Shown: positions 25,988 to 35,510, counted from the stretch's first letter. The stretch: DNA of 64,000 nt from Methylococcus mesophilus (GCF_026247885.1 NZ_CP110921.1:1178001-1242000); one strand, 5' to 3'. Numbers and translations: made by a program. Notes: a model not told the origin generated them from the sequence alone.

Positions 25988-28348
25988 TCAGACGGTTTTT
26001 TTGAGCGCCTCCAGCAATTCCCCCTGGGCGTCGCAGTGGCTGACGTCGGGCAGCCGCTCGTAGCTTCCATCCGTACGCAGCTGCCAAGCCTGGCAATCGT
26101 CCTTCAGATAAAGCTCGAGATCGTTGCGTATCCGCTCGGCCAGCTTCTTGTTTTCGATGGGAAAGCAGGTTTCCACCCGGCGGAACATGTTGCGCGCCAT
26201 GAAATCCGCACTGGCCGCGTAGATCTCGGGCTCCCCGCCGTTCTCGAAGCAATAGACACGGCTGTGTTCGAGGAACCGTCCGATGATGGAGCGTACCTCG
26301 ATGTTCTCCGAAACAGCCGGAATGCCTGGCCTCAAGCAGCAGATGCCGCGCACGATCAGCCTGACCGGCACCCCGGCGCACGAAGCGCGGTAAAGCGTCC
26401 GTATGAGCTTGGGCTCGACCAGGGAATTGATCTTGATGACGATCCGCGCCGGCCTTCCCTCCTTCGCATGCTCGATTTCCCGCTCGATCTTGCGGATCAG
26501 CGTCTTGTGGAGAGTGAACGGCGACTGCAGCAGCTTGTGCAGCTTTCCCATCTTGCCCAGGCTGGTGAGCTGGACGAATACCCGCTGCACGTCCTCGCCC
26601 AGCGCCTTGTCCGATGTCATCAGGCCGTAGTCGGTGTATATGCGGGCAGTGCGGGGATGGTAGTTGCCGGTGCCCAGATGGGTGTAGTACCGCAGCGCCC
26701 GCCCCTCCCGACGGAGGATCAGCAGGATCTTCGCGTGGGTCTTGTATCCGACGATACCGTAGACCACCTGTACCCCGGCTTCCTGCAGGCGCGTGGCGAG
26801 TGAAATGTTGGCACGCTCGTCGAACCGCGCCAGGAGTTCCACCACGACGGTCACTTCCTTGCCGGCCCTGGCGGCGCGCGCCAGCGCGTCGACGATGGGC
26901 GAATCCGGTCCGGTGCGGTACAGCGTCTGCTTGATGGCAACCACCTGAGGATCGTCGGCGGCCTGGCGGATCAGGTCGATGACCGGGATGAAGGACTCGA
27001 AGGGATGGTGCAGCAGAATGTCCTGCCGGCGCAGGACCTCGAAGAAGTCCTGGTGCCCCGTGAGCTGCGCCGGCCACCCCGGCGTGAAAGGTGGATATTT
27101 GAGGTCCGGCCGGTCGACCAGATCGTAGATCTCGCGAGTCCGGCTCAAATTGACCGGGCCGTCCACCCGGTACAGGCGGTCCTCGCCCAAGCCGAACTGG
27201 CTCAGCAGGAACTCGATCACCGTGTCCGGGCAATTGTCCGCCACTTCCAGCCGCACTTCGTCGCCGTAATTGCGGCTCGCCAACTCGCCTTCGACCGCCT
27301 GCAGCAGGTCGTCGATTTCCTCCTCGTCCAGGAACAGGTCGCTGTTGCGGGTCACCCGGAACTGGTAGCACCCTTTCACCTTCATGCCGTGAAAGAGGTC
27401 GTCGACGAAGGCGTGGATGATGGACGACAGGAACACGAAATCGTGCGGCCGCCCGCCGGTCGTGCTCTTCGGCAACTGGATGATGCGCGGCAGCGCCCTC
27501 GGTGCCTGCAGGATGGCGAGATGGATGTTGCGGCCGAAGGCGTCCTTCCCCGCGAGGGAGATGATGAAATTGAGGGCCTTGTTGAGCGGGCGCGGAAACG
27601 GATGGGTCGGGTCCAGCCCGATCGGGCTGAGTATCGGCGCGAGCTCTTCCTCGAAGTACCGGCGCAGCCATTTGTGCTGGGCATCGGTCCAGTCGGAGCG
27701 GCGGATGAACCGGATGCCCTCGGCTTCCAGCGCGGGCAGCAGTTCCTGGTTGAGCACGCGGTACTGCTCGGCGACCAGTTCGTGCACGCGTTCGCTGACG
27801 GCGGAAAGGATTTCCTGCGGCATCATGCTGTCCGGGTCGGTCTGCGCCGCCCCGAGTTCGGATTTTTGAAGCAGCCCGGCGACCCTGATTTCGAAGAACT
27901 CGTCCATGTTGGAACAGGCGATGCTCAGAAAATTGAGCCGTTCCAGCAGCGGCGTCCGGGTGTCCTTGGCCTGATCGAGCACCCGGCGGTTGAACTCCAG
28001 CAGGCTGAGTTCCCGGTTCAGGAAGCACCGCGACTCGTCCAGGCCGGCGTCCTCCAGTGAAACCTCCGCCGCCTCGGCCGCACCGGCAGATGCGACCGCT
28101 TCTTCACGCCCTTTTTCCATGTCGCCGACCATGAACTTGGCAGCCCTGACCATGCGCTGGGCTTTCTGCCGGCTGAGGCCGGGGATTTTGGTAAGCCGGC
28201 CGACGTCGGCATCGGCCAGCTCCTCGACCGAAAAAATCCCGTGCTCCGCCAGCATGATCCGTGTCGATTTGCTGATGCCTTTGACTTTACTGATGACCAA
28301 GCGGCCTCCCACCTTATCCTCGTTTTCGCGGTCCACGATATCCATCAT
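25988..28348 (-). CDS. ppk1: Polyphosphate kinase 1 with N-terminal helix-hairpin-helix extension
   Basis: 786 residues from ATG 28348, which overlaps the msrB stop as ATGA. The family is usually near 690 residues. The extra N-terminus (about 1-100) holds a helix-hairpin-helix unit: [20 protein letters not shown], then [20 protein letters not shown], resembling DUF4332 and DNA-binding repeats. The kinase proper starts at about 108 with [19 protein letters not shown]. The phospho-accepting His lies in [13 protein letters not shown], and later motifs include [20 protein letters not shown] and [14 protein letters not shown]. It makes polyphosphate from ATP. The fusion suggests nucleic-acid or protein contact; that is inference. 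Confidence 0.93.
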   Translation of the reverse strand: MMDIVDRENEDKVGGRLVISKVKGISKSTRIMLAEHGIFSVEELADADVGRLTKIPGLSRQKAQRMVRAAKFMVGDMEKGREEAVASAGAAEAAEVSLEDAGLDESRCFLNRELSLLEFNRRVLDQAKDTRTPLLERLNFLSIACSNMDEFFEIRVAGLLQKSELGAAQTDPDSMMPQEILSAVSERVHELVAEQYRVLNQELLPALEAEGIRFIRRSDWTDAQHKWLRRYFEEELAPILSPIGLDPTHPFPRPLNKALNFIISLAGKDAFGRNIHLAILQAPRALPRIIQLPKSTTGGRPHDFVFLSSIIHAFVDDLFHGMKVKGCYQFRVTRNSDLFLDEEEIDDLLQAVEGELASRNYGDEVRLEVADNCPDTVIEFLLSQFGLGEDRLYRVDGPVNLSRTREIYDLVDRPDLKYPPFTPGWPAQLTGHQDFFEVLRRQDILLHHPFESFIPVIDLIRQAADDPQVVAIKQTLYRTGPDSPIVDALARAARAGKEVTVVVELLARFDERANISLATRLQEAGVQVVYGIVGYKTHAKILLILRREGRALRYYTHLGTGNYHPRTARIYTDYGLMTSDKALGEDVQRVFVQLTSLGKMGKLHKLLQSPFTLHKTLIRKIEREIEHAKEGRPARIVIKINSLVEPKLIRTLYRASCAGVPVRLIVRGICCLRPGIPAVSENIEVRSIIGRFLEHSRVYCFENGGEPEIYAASADFMARNMFRRVETCFPIENKKLAERIRNDLELYLKDDCQAWQLRTDGSYERLPDVSHCDAQGELLEALKKTV

Positions 28349-28800
28349 TTGAAAAGCGTCAGATACTCCTCGTAGCCGGCCTCGGCCAACTCCTCTTTGG
28401 GGATGAAACGCAATGCGCTGGAATTGATGCAGTAGCGCTTGCCGGCGGGCTCCGGACCGTCGTCGAAAACGTGCCCCAGATGGGAATCCGCATGCCTGCT
28501 GCGCACTTCGGTCCGGGTCATCAAGTGGGACCGGTCGGTCAACGTGATGATGTGGTCGGGCTCCAGCGGCCGGGTGAAGCTGGGCCATCCCGTCCCCGAG
28601 TCGAATTTGTCGCGCGAGCTGAACAGCGGCTCGCCCGACACGACGTCCACGTAGATGCCTTCCCGGTGGTTGTCCCAGTACGGATTGTCGAACGGCCGTT
28701 CGGTGCCATTCTCCCTGCAGATTGCATACTGTTCCTCGCTCAGCCGGCCCTTCAGTTCTTCCTCGGTCGGCTGCTTGAAGCGCTTCTCGTCCCAGCCCAT
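28345..28800 (-). CDS. msrB: Peptide-methionine (R)-S-oxide reductase MsrB
   Basis: 151 residues from ATG 28800 with GGAGA upstream; a longer frame to 28971 would cross the riboswitch. MsrB motifs are present: [30 protein letters not shown], and [13 protein letters not shown] with the catalytic Cys. The two CxxC zinc pairs of many MsrB proteins are absent ([15 protein letters not shown]). The usual recycling Cys in the GCGWPSF position is Thr, so Cys28 near the N-terminus may serve instead. It reduces methionine-R-sulfoxide in proteins, and no signal peptide is seen. Its stop overlaps the ppk1 start by four bases. Confidence 0.95.
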   Translation of the reverse strand: MGWDEKRFKQPTEEELKGRLSEEQYAICRENGTERPFDNPYWDNHREGIYVDVVSGEPLFSSRDKFDSGTGWPSFTRPLEPDHIITLTDRSHLMTRTEVRSRHADSHLGHVFDDGPEPAGKRYCINSSALRFIPKEELAEAGYEEYLTLFK

Positions 28801-28845
28801 AAGCCTGTCTCCAAATAAATCTCTCAGATAATCAATTATTAACCA

Positions 28846-28874
28846 TTGGCGCTCCCGCTTCCATACGCTACAAT
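28846..28874 (+). promoter_or_regulatory. Sigma-70 promoter for the cobalamin riboswitch and btuB
   Basis: TTGGCG at 28846-28851 and TACAAT at 28869-28874 are separated by 17 bases, close to the sigma-70 consensus. A start near 28881 would begin the transcript directly at the riboswitch. It lies 46 bases from the msrB start on the other strand. Confidence 0.65.
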
Positions 28875-28882
28875 CCGCGCCC

Positions 28883-29100
28883 TTCACAGGTGTCGGCCGG
28901 CGGGAAACGCCGGTCGGTGAAACGGGAAGCCGGTGCGGATACCTTATCCCAGTCCGGCGCTGCCCCCGCAACGGTGATTGAGCCGGAACGTATCAAACGT
29001 TCCGAGGTGGATTCTTGACGCCACTGCGCGAATGCGCGGGAAGGCAGAAAACCGCCCGGCGGACACGCCTCTCATCAGCCCGGAGACCGGCCTGCGATCA
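28883..29100 (+). ncRNA. Cobalamin (B12) riboswitch
   Basis: The conserved aptamer parts are visible in order: the 5' stem with TCACAGGTG, GAAACGGGAAGCCGGTGCGG, the core GCTGCCCCCGCAACGGTGAT, the side stem around CCACTGCG and GGGAAGGC, and the B12 box AGCCCGGAGACCGGCCTG at 29077-29094. These features define the adenosylcobalamin-type riboswitch family. It precedes a BtuB-like receptor, the commonest target, and should lower its expression when cobalamin is plentiful. The space to the gene (29101-29250) would be the expression platform. Confidence 0.95.
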
Positions 29101-29221
29101 TTTGAAGACCCCGCGGAGGGCGAGGGTCGCGCCCTGCTTTGCCACCCGCCCGGTGCTCACCCCGGCGATGCGGCTGCGGCCGGCTTGCGACCTCTGTGGA
29201 ATCATTAACGCCATGCGGGTG

Positions 29222-29244
29222 TGCATGGCCATCCCATGCAGAGG
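29222..29244 (+). promoter_or_regulatory. Hairpin abutting the btuB ribosome binding site
   Basis: TGCATG at 29222-29227 and CATGCA at 29235-29240 form a perfect six-base stem with a seven-base loop. The second arm touches AGAGG at 29240-29244, which is six bases before the GTG at 29251. This fits a riboswitch that controls translation, with the stem hiding or freeing the ribosome site. The pairing is seen; the switching is inferred. Confidence 0.45.
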
Positions 29245-29250
29245 TTCATC

Positions 29251-31137
29251 GTGAAATTCCGGCTTTTCCGCCTTTCCCTGACGGCGCTCGGCGCCGCGCT
29301 TTCCTTCGACACATCGGCCATCGACAGCGATCCCGAGGAACTCGACACCGTGGTGGTCACGGCCACCCGCACCGAAACGCCCAGCCGGCAGGTCGGCAGT
29401 TCCGTCACCGTCCTGACCGCCGAGGACATCAAAGAGCGCGGCATTTATTCGGTCGATCAGATCCTGCGCATCGTTCCCGGCCTCGACGTGGCCCAAACCG
29501 GCGGTCCGGGGCGCGAGACCTCAGTATTCCTACGAGGCGCGAATTCGGGTCAAACCCTCGTCCTGATCGACTGGACCGAGATGAACGATCCATCCTCGAC
29601 CAATGCCGGGTTCGATTTCGCCAACCTGACCGTCGACAACATCGAGCGCATCGAAATCCTGCGCGGCGCGGCCAGTTCGGTGTATGGCTCGGAGGCCATC
29701 GGCGGCGTCATCAACATCGTCACCAAGAAGGGCACCGGCGAACCCCGCCTGAAAACCAGTGTCGACGGCGGCAGTTACGACACTTGGCGGGTCATGGGCG
29801 ACCTCGCCGGCGGCGACCCCGGCCTGAACTACAGCCTCACCACCAGCCACCGCGAAGTCCGCGGCTTTTCCGCCGCCGATCAGCATTTCGGCGCCACCGA
29901 GCGCGACGGCTACCGCAACACCACCGTCAGCACCCGCGTCGGCGGCAAACCTGCCGACAACCTGGAGCTGGGATGGAGCCTCCGCTACGACAACGGCTTC
30001 ACCAAGCTGGACAACTACGATTTTCTGCTCCGGCGCCCGGTCGACGATCCCAACTACACAGGCAACACCGACGAGATCTACACTCGCGGCTTCGGCACCC
30101 TCAAACTGTTCGATAACTTTTGGGAGCAAACCGCCGGGCTAGCCTACACCTGGGTCGACCGCCGCTACGACAACCCGAACAATCCCGGCGACCCCTACCC
30201 TTTCCGTGCGGCCTACATGGGGGAGAAGCTCAAGGTCAACTGGCTCAACACCCTCCGTCCGCACGAGACCAACACAATCTCCTTCGGCATCGACGACGAA
30301 GAGGACACCATGACCATCCGCGAACCATCGCAATTCGTCAAAGGCTACAACACGCTGGGATATTTTCTCGAAGACCAGATAAATCCCTTCGACTGGTGGT
30401 CCACCACGGCAAACGTTCGGCATGACCACAACAACTTCGTCGGCGGCAAGACGACTTGGCGTGTCAGCCAGGTCTGGACTGCTCCGCGCGTCGAAACCCG
30501 TTTGAAGGCAAACTACGGGACCGGCTTCAAGGTGCCAGCGCTCGCCCAGCTCTACGATCCCCTGTACAACACGGGGAACCCGAACCTCAAACCGGAAACC
30601 AGCACCAACTGGGACGTCGGGATCGAACAGCCGTTCTGGAAAGCGGTGAGAGGCAATGCCGGCATCGTATATTTCAACAACCGTTTCAAGGACTTGATCC
30701 AGTTCGATCCCATCGCGTTCCGCATGGAAAACATCAACAACGCCACGGCCGAGGGCGTAGAGACCTATGTTGAAGTGAATCCGCTGAGCGGCCTGGACCT
30801 GCGGGGAACCTACACCTATATGGACAGCCGGGACCAGGACACCGGGACCCAACTCTATCAAAGAGCCCGCAACAAGGGGGCATTCGACCTCAACTACCGT
30901 TTCGACAGCGGTGCCAACGTCCACGCGAACATCGTGATGGTCGGCCCCCGGATCAGCACGGGGAACCAGATCGCGGCCGGCTACGTCATCCTCAACCTCG
31001 CGGCATCCTATGAAATCAGCGAGCGCCTGTCGCTGTGGACCCGAGTGGATAACGCGCTCAACAAGTGGTACGAAGAAGTCTACGGCTACGGCGCCACCGG
31101 AACTGCGGCCTACGGCGGACTCACCCTGACCTATTAA
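29251..31137 (+). CDS. btuB: TonB-dependent vitamin B12 receptor, BtuB-like
   Basis: 628 residues from GTG 29251, chosen for the AGAGG six bases before it; ATG 29236 is the alternative and adds five residues but has no clear ribosome site. A signal peptide (KFRLFRLSLTALGAALSF) is followed by a TonB box, LDTVVVTATRTE. The plug domain (about 35-160) contains GRETSVFLRGANSGQTLVLI and RIEILRGAASSVYGSEAIGG. The rest is a 22-strand barrel ending in an aromatic residue (GGLTLTY), as outer-membrane proteins do. The riboswitch upstream makes cobalamin the likely ligand. It is monocistronic; the next gene is on the other strand. Confidence 0.93.
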   Translation: MKFRLFRLSLTALGAALSFDTSAIDSDPEELDTVVVTATRTETPSRQVGSSVTVLTAEDIKERGIYSVDQILRIVPGLDVAQTGGPGRETSVFLRGANSGQTLVLIDWTEMNDPSSTNAGFDFANLTVDNIERIEILRGAASSVYGSEAIGGVINIVTKKGTGEPRLKTSVDGGSYDTWRVMGDLAGGDPGLNYSLTTSHREVRGFSAADQHFGATERDGYRNTTVSTRVGGKPADNLELGWSLRYDNGFTKLDNYDFLLRRPVDDPNYTGNTDEIYTRGFGTLKLFDNFWEQTAGLAYTWVDRRYDNPNNPGDPYPFRAAYMGEKLKVNWLNTLRPHETNTISFGIDDEEDTMTIREPSQFVKGYNTLGYFLEDQINPFDWWSTTANVRHDHNNFVGGKTTWRVSQVWTAPRVETRLKANYGTGFKVPALAQLYDPLYNTGNPNLKPETSTNWDVGIEQPFWKAVRGNAGIVYFNNRFKDLIQFDPIAFRMENINNATAEGVETYVEVNPLSGLDLRGTYTYMDSRDQDTGTQLYQRARNKGAFDLNYRFDSGANVHANIVMVGPRISTGNQIAAGYVILNLAASYEISERLSLWTRVDNALNKWYEEVYGYGATGTAAYGGLTLTY

Positions 31138-31270
31138 CGTGAAAGTCGCTCAACCTTTCCCTTTGCGAGCGCACGGGGTGAGGGAGAGCGTAGCGAGGGT
31201 GCGCAATCATGGCGGGCAGTCGCTTTCATCAACCGTGGCGGCTGGTCACCATGACCGTTGGCGGGAAACC

Positions 31271-31663
31271 CTATTTCACAACCCGCAGCGCCGGCCGCTT
31301 TTTCGGCTCCGGCTCCTGCGGTTCCGGCGGCGGCTCGCCGCCCGGGCCCGGCCCCTCGTCCTGGTCGAACACCATGCCCTGGCCATTTTCGCGGGCATAT
31401 AGCGCCATGACGGCCGACACCGGGATGTACACGCTAGTGGGGGCTCCGCCGAAACGGGCGCTGAACGTCACCTCGCTGTTGCTCATATCCAGATGCTGCA
31501 CGGCCTGCGGGCGGAGATTGAGCACAATGCGGCCCTCCTGCACGTATTGCCGCGGCACGTTCACCGAGGGCGCCTCGGCGTCGACGAGCAGATAGGGCGT
31601 GAAATCGTTGTCGACCAGCCAGTCGTAAACAGCCCGTATGAGATAGGGCTTGAGAGGAATCAT
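31271..31663 (-). CDS. sspB: ClpXP adaptor SspB
   Basis: 130 residues. The substrate-binding domain (about 1-110) opens with PLKPYLIRAVYDWLVDNDFT and has VNVPRQYVQEGRIVLNL and SARFGGAPTSVYIPVSAVMA. A Pro- and Glu-rich flexible linker leads to the ClpX-binding tail PALRVVK at the very end. SspB brings ssrA-tagged stalled proteins to ClpXP in the cytoplasm. Its start overlaps the sspA stop by four bases (ATGA), the usual sspA-sspB arrangement. Confidence 0.97.
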   Translation of the reverse strand: MIPLKPYLIRAVYDWLVDNDFTPYLLVDAEAPSVNVPRQYVQEGRIVLNLRPQAVQHLDMSNSEVTFSARFGGAPTSVYIPVSAVMALYARENGQGMVFDQDEGPGPGGEPPPEPQEPEPKKRPALRVVK

Positions 31664-32313
31664 GCGTCTTCCGGCGTAACGTGGGCCGGCGCGGCGAACT
31701 CCCGCTCCTCTTCACTCAGGCTCGCCTGAAACGAATGGCGCTCGAACAGCCGGGTCGCATAAGCCTTGATCGGCTCGGCCTGGCGCGGCAGATCGATGCC
31801 CAGCATGGGCAGCCGCCACAGCAACGGTGCTAGCGAACAGTCGACCAAACAGAATTCGTCACTCAGGAAATAGGGCTTGGCGGCAAAGATGGGCGCAGCC
31901 GCGATCAGGCTTTCCCGCAACTGCTTCCTGGCCTTCTGGCTTCTGCCCTCGGGCGCATTTTCGATTTCCTCCAGCAGACTGTACCAGTCATGCTCAACCC
32001 GATGCGCCAGCAAACGCGCCCTGGCCCGCGAGACCGGGTCCATGGGATGCAGCGGGGGGTGGGGAAAACGCTCGTCGAGATACTCCATGATGATGCGGGA
32101 GTCGTAAAGCACCAAGTCGCGGTCGACGAGCGTCGGCATGGTGCCATAGGGATTCAACTCGACAAGATCCTCGGGAGGATCACTCATGTCGACATATTCA
32201 ATGTCCGCGGAAATCCCTTTTTCGTGCAGCACGATCCGCGTACGATGGCTGTACGCACAGGTCGGGGAGCAAAACAGAGTCATCACGGATTTTCGGCTGG
32301 CCGCTGTTGCCAC
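31660..32313 (-). CDS. sspA: Stringent starvation protein A (glutathione-transferase fold)
   Basis: 217 residues from a GTG at 32313. That start is preferred over ATG 32283 because the resulting ATAASRKSVMTLFCSPTCAY aligns with the family N-terminus. The thioredoxin-like half has LNPYGTMPTLVDRDLVLYDS and IIMEYLDERFPHPPLHPMDP; the helical half follows from about 90. SspA binds RNA polymerase and adjusts transcription under starvation. It is cotranscribed with sspB and lies downstream of the bc1 genes, as in many beta- and gammaproteobacteria. The 242-base space upstream holds no other gene; a TACAAT near its far end could be a -10. Confidence 0.95.
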   Translation of the reverse strand: MATAASRKSVMTLFCSPTCAYSHRTRIVLHEKGISADIEYVDMSDPPEDLVELNPYGTMPTLVDRDLVLYDSRIIMEYLDERFPHPPLHPMDPVSRARARLLAHRVEHDWYSLLEEIENAPEGRSQKARKQLRESLIAAAPIFAAKPYFLSDEFCLVDCSLAPLLWRLPMLGIDLPRQAEPIKAYATRLFERHSFQASLSEEEREFAAPAHVTPEDA

Positions 32314-32555
32314 GTATCACACCTCTTTCATGTCGTGATCACGCCCGGAACTCCCTTCCTTTCATGTCCAACCGCGAATCGGCGGGCCCATCCCTGTGGA
32401 AGCGGCAGAACACTCGAGAAAACCACCCCTCGGGGGAAGCCTCCACCATGGATGGCCCTTGGTCCGCTCGCCCAGTTGCAGCGAACCCGTGCGTTGAGCC
32501 AGACGGATCGGGACCTCGGCGCGCCACAACCCATCCGGATTGTATCATGATCGCT

Positions 32556-33278
32556 TCAGGCGATGTCTTTCCAGTATTCCCGCTTGAGCCGGTAGAGGAC
32601 GACCGCCAGAACGATCAGCACCGAGATCACATACTTGCCGATGCGCAGCCGGTCCAATTGTGCAGGCTCGGCGGCATAAACCAGGAAATTGACCAGATCG
32701 GCCACCATCTCGTCGAATTCCTCGGACGGCAGCGCCCCCTGACTGACATGTTTCAAACCGACGATGGCTTCCACCCCTCCGCCCTTCTTGACCACCGGCC
32801 GCTGAGCGCCCTGCAGCGAGGCGAATACGTTCGGCATGGCGACCTGACGGAAGAAGGCGTTATCCACGCCCGTCGGTCGTGAAGGGTCCAGATAGAAGCC
32901 CCGCAAATAACTGTAAATCCAGTCCGGATGGCGTGAACGCGCGATGAGAGAAAGATCGGGCGGCGCAACCCCAAACCATCCGTTCGCATCGGCGGCGCGC
33001 ATGGCGCTGAGCATGCTGTCCTGCGGCTTGGCCTGCCCCCGCAGGAAATCCCGCTCCAGGGCCTGCTGCTCCAGCTTGAGGTCGTGCGCCATGCGCGAAT
33101 AGCGCAGATGTTTGAGGGAGTGGCAGCCCTGGCAGTAGTTCGCGTACGTCACCGCGCCCCGCCTGAGCGACTCCTTGTCGAAGACGTCGATGTCGACGTC
33201 CTCCAACGGCATGACGCTTTCCACGGCCAACGCACTGCCGGCCACCCAAGTCAGAAAAAATCCGGCGATTCGTCTCAT
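32556..33278 (-). CDS. petC: Ubiquinol-cytochrome c reductase cytochrome c1
   Basis: 240 residues from ATG 33278, overlapping the cytochrome b stop by four bases. A short signal peptide, MRRIAGFFLTWVAGSALA, precedes the haem motif Cys49-Cys52-His53 (NYCQGCH). The axial Met is likely in QVAMPNVFASLQG. A C-terminal membrane anchor (LRIGKYVISVLIVLAVVLYR) ends KREYWKDIA. It carries electrons from the Rieske centre to soluble cytochrome c at the periplasmic face. This is the last gene of the bc1 operon, followed by sspA. Confidence 0.96.
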   Translation of the reverse strand: MRRIAGFFLTWVAGSALAVESVMPLEDVDIDVFDKESLRRGAVTYANYCQGCHSLKHLRYSRMAHDLKLEQQALERDFLRGQAKPQDSMLSAMRAADANGWFGVAPPDLSLIARSRHPDWIYSYLRGFYLDPSRPTGVDNAFFRQVAMPNVFASLQGAQRPVVKKGGGVEAIVGLKHVSQGALPSEEFDEMVADLVNFLVYAAEPAQLDRLRIGKYVISVLIVLAVVLYRLKREYWKDIA

Positions 33279-34654
33279 TTCTTGATCCCGCACAGTTCCC
33301 TGGCTTTGTCCGCCCAAGCGGTGATCTGCGCACAAGCGCGTCCGTACCACTCGGAATTCTCCGCCGCGGAAATACCCCGCCGCACACCTTCCCAAACGAT
33401 GCCCTCCCTTTTTTCCAAGGGAATGACGGCCTCGGTCAAACGCTCCGGCAAGGGATTGGTCCTGTCCTTCAGGCTGTACCAGGGCATCAGCAGGAAAAAG
33501 GCAAAGTAGTTGAACGAGAAAAACCGGGCCAGGAACGTCGTGGTGGGCGTCACCGGCTTGGTGCCCAGGATGCCGAGCCCGATGAAGCTCAGGACGAACA
33601 GGGTCAGGGCGGTCTTGTAATAGGCGCCCCGGTAGCGGATCGAGCGCACCTGGCAGCGGTCCAGCCACGGCAGTCCGAACAGCACCACCATCGAGGCACC
33701 CATCGCGATGACGCCACCGAGCTTGTCCGGCACCGAGCGCAGGACCGAATAGAACGGGGCGAAATACCAGACCGGTGCGATATGCTCCGGCGTCTTCATC
33801 GGGTCGGCCGGCTCGAAGTTGGGGTGTTCCAGGAAATAGCCGCCCATCTCCGGTGCGTAAAACACGACCACGGCAAAGAGCAGCACGAAGATCGCCATGG
33901 CATATAAATCCTTCACCGTGTAGTACGGGTGCAAGGGAATGCCGTCCAGGGGTACGCCTTCGGCATCCTTTTTTTCCTTGATCTCGATACCGTCAGGATT
34001 GCCCGAACCCGAGGTATGCAGCGCGGCCAGATGCAGCACCACCAGCATCACGATGGCCAGCGGAATCGCCACGACATGCAGGGCGAAGAACCGGTTCAGC
34101 GTGGCATCGGCCACAACGTAGTCGCCCCGCACCCAGGTGGCGAGATCCTCGCCGATCACCGGGATCGCGCCGAACAGCGAAATGATCACCTGCGCGCCCC
34201 AATACGACATCTGGCCCCAGGGCAGCAGATAACCCATGAAGGCCTCGGCCGCCAGCAACAGAAAGATCACCATGCCAAACAGCCACAACAGCTCGCGGGG
34301 CTTCTTGTACGATCCGTAGAACAACGCCCGGAACATGTGCAGATAGATCACGATGAAGAACGCCGAGGCGCCGGTCGAATGCATGTAGCGCAGCAGCCAG
34401 CCCCATTTGACGTCGCGCATGATGTATTCGATCGAGTCGAAAGCGAGGCCCGCGTCCGGCTTGTAGTGCATCGCCAGGAAGATGCCGGTGACGATCTGGT
34501 TGACCAGCACGAACAGGGCGAGCGAGCCGAAGAAATAGAGGAAGTTGAGGTTCTTCGGCGCGAAGTAATGGGTCAATTGGTCGCGAATGAACGCGCTCAC
34601 CGGAAGGCGCTCATCCACCCAGTCCATGACGGCTTTCATTCTCTCGTTGGGCAT
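33275..34654 (-). CDS. petB: Ubiquinol-cytochrome c reductase cytochrome b
   Basis: 459 residues with eight membrane helices. Haem-ligand histidines lie in the second and fourth helices (YMHSTGASAFFIVIYLHMF and NRFFALHVVAIPLAIVMLVV). The quinol-site motif is PEHIAPVWYFAPFYSVLRSV, a relative of PEWY. It is somewhat longer than usual: a soluble tail of about 45 residues (EKREGIVWEGVRRGISAAEN onwards) has two cysteines and no membrane segment. It abuts the Rieske gene by one base and overlaps the c1 gene. It transfers electrons across the membrane in the Q cycle. Confidence 0.97.
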   Translation of the reverse strand: MPNERMKAVMDWVDERLPVSAFIRDQLTHYFAPKNLNFLYFFGSLALFVLVNQIVTGIFLAMHYKPDAGLAFDSIEYIMRDVKWGWLLRYMHSTGASAFFIVIYLHMFRALFYGSYKKPRELLWLFGMVIFLLLAAEAFMGYLLPWGQMSYWGAQVIISLFGAIPVIGEDLATWVRGDYVVADATLNRFFALHVVAIPLAIVMLVVLHLAALHTSGSGNPDGIEIKEKKDAEGVPLDGIPLHPYYTVKDLYAMAIFVLLFAVVVFYAPEMGGYFLEHPNFEPADPMKTPEHIAPVWYFAPFYSVLRSVPDKLGGVIAMGASMVVLFGLPWLDRCQVRSIRYRGAYYKTALTLFVLSFIGLGILGTKPVTPTTTFLARFFSFNYFAFFLLMPWYSLKDRTNPLPERLTEAVIPLEKREGIVWEGVRRGISAAENSEWYGRACAQITAWADKARELCGIKK

Positions 34655-35250
34655 CAGGCCTCCTCCTCGCCGGCAACCCCCACCAGGATCAGGGTGTCGC
34701 TCAGATATTTATAGGGTGGGATGTCCAGATTCTTGGGCGCCGGAACCCCTTTGAATACGCGGCCGGCCAGATCGAAGCGCGAGCCGTGGCAGGGGCAAAA
34801 GAAGCCGCCGGGCCAGTCAGGACCCAGATCGGCCGGAGCCACTTCCGGACGGAACGTCGGGGCACAGCCCAGATGGGTGCAGACGCCCACAGCCACGAAA
34901 ACTTCAGGCTTCAAGGCGCGAGCAACATTGGTCGCCGCTTTAGGCTGATCGGATTCCTTGGACAAGGGATCGCGCAGCACGTCTTCGTCCAGTGCGGCCA
35001 AACGGTCGAGTTCCTCTCGAGTCCGGCGCAATACCCATACCGGCTTGCCGCGCCAGAGCACCCGAATGAGCTGGCCAGGCTCGAGTTTGCTGATATCGAC
35101 ATCGACCGGCGCGCCGGCCGCCTGAGCCTTGGCGCTGGGCTGCATGGAACCGACGAACGGCACGGCGACCATGCCGGCGCTGACGGCACCGATCATGGTT
35201 GCGGCTTGTGTCAGGAACCGGCGCTTCTCTGAATCGACGCCTTCTGTCAT
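34654..35250 (-). CDS. petA: Ubiquinol-cytochrome c reductase Rieske iron-sulfur subunit
   Basis: 198 residues from ATG 35250 with GGAG upstream; a longer frame to 35304 lacks one. A Tat-type N-terminus ([20 protein letters not shown]) forms the membrane anchor. The [2Fe-2S] ligands are in CTHLGC and CPCHGS, 30-odd residues apart as in the family. Together with cytochromes b and c1 it oxidises ubiquinol. It is the first gene of the operon, and a promoter candidate lies about 90 bases upstream. Confidence 0.97.
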   Translation of the reverse strand: MTEGVDSEKRRFLTQAATMIGAVSAGMVAVPFVGSMQPSAKAQAAGAPVDVDISKLEPGQLIRVLWRGKPVWVLRRTREELDRLAALDEDVLRDPLSKESDQPKAATNVARALKPEVFVAVGVCTHLGCAPTFRPEVAPADLGPDWPGGFFCPCHGSRFDLAGRVFKGVPAPKNLDIPPYKYLSDTLILVGVAGEEEA

Positions 35251-35339
35251 CGTGAAAATTCTCCAGCGGTGGTCGGAAGGAGTTTTACTCCCGTTTGGAA
35301 ACAATCCATTTCGAAACCATCCTTATTGTTTGGCCGCCG

Positions 35340-35369
35340 ATTGTGTTGCATAGTGATCAGTTCGGTCAA
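35340..35369 (-). promoter_or_regulatory. Candidate promoter of the bc1 operon
   Basis: On the minus strand TTGACC (35369-35364) and CACAAT (35345-35340) are separated by 18 bases. The expected start is near 35333, 83 bases before the Rieske ATG. Matches to the sigma-70 consensus are five and four of six. Confidence 0.45.
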
Positions 35370-35395
35370 GCCAAACCGCGCAATTGTAGCACGCA

Positions 35396-35427
35396 CGCGG
35401 GTTCCAGCTTGTGGAAGCAGACCCGCG
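35396..35427 (-). terminator. Hairpin between hisD and the bc1 operon
   Basis: CGCGGGT at 35396-35402 pairs with ACCCGCG at 35421-35427, and inside it TCCA pairs with TGGA around a GCTTG loop, with AGCAG bulged on one side. It lies 84 bases after the hisD stop and before the bc1 promoter candidate. No T tract is seen, so it may be a weak terminator. Confidence 0.45.
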
Positions 35428-35510
35428 CGCTGTCATTCGGGAACATTTCCGGACGCAGTTTCGCCGTCGAAACCGCCTGTGAACGAGCCGGACGTACCGG
35501 CACCGGCTGC

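Noticed and set aside
25923-25995. Terminator between convergent sucB and ppk1
   Set aside because: GC-rich repeats are present but I could not pair a convincing stem; the T run lies inside the ppk1 end.
32314-32555. Small gene in the gap upstream of sspA
   Set aside because: Short frames on both strands have no ribosome site or family features; only a possible -10 TACAAT is seen.
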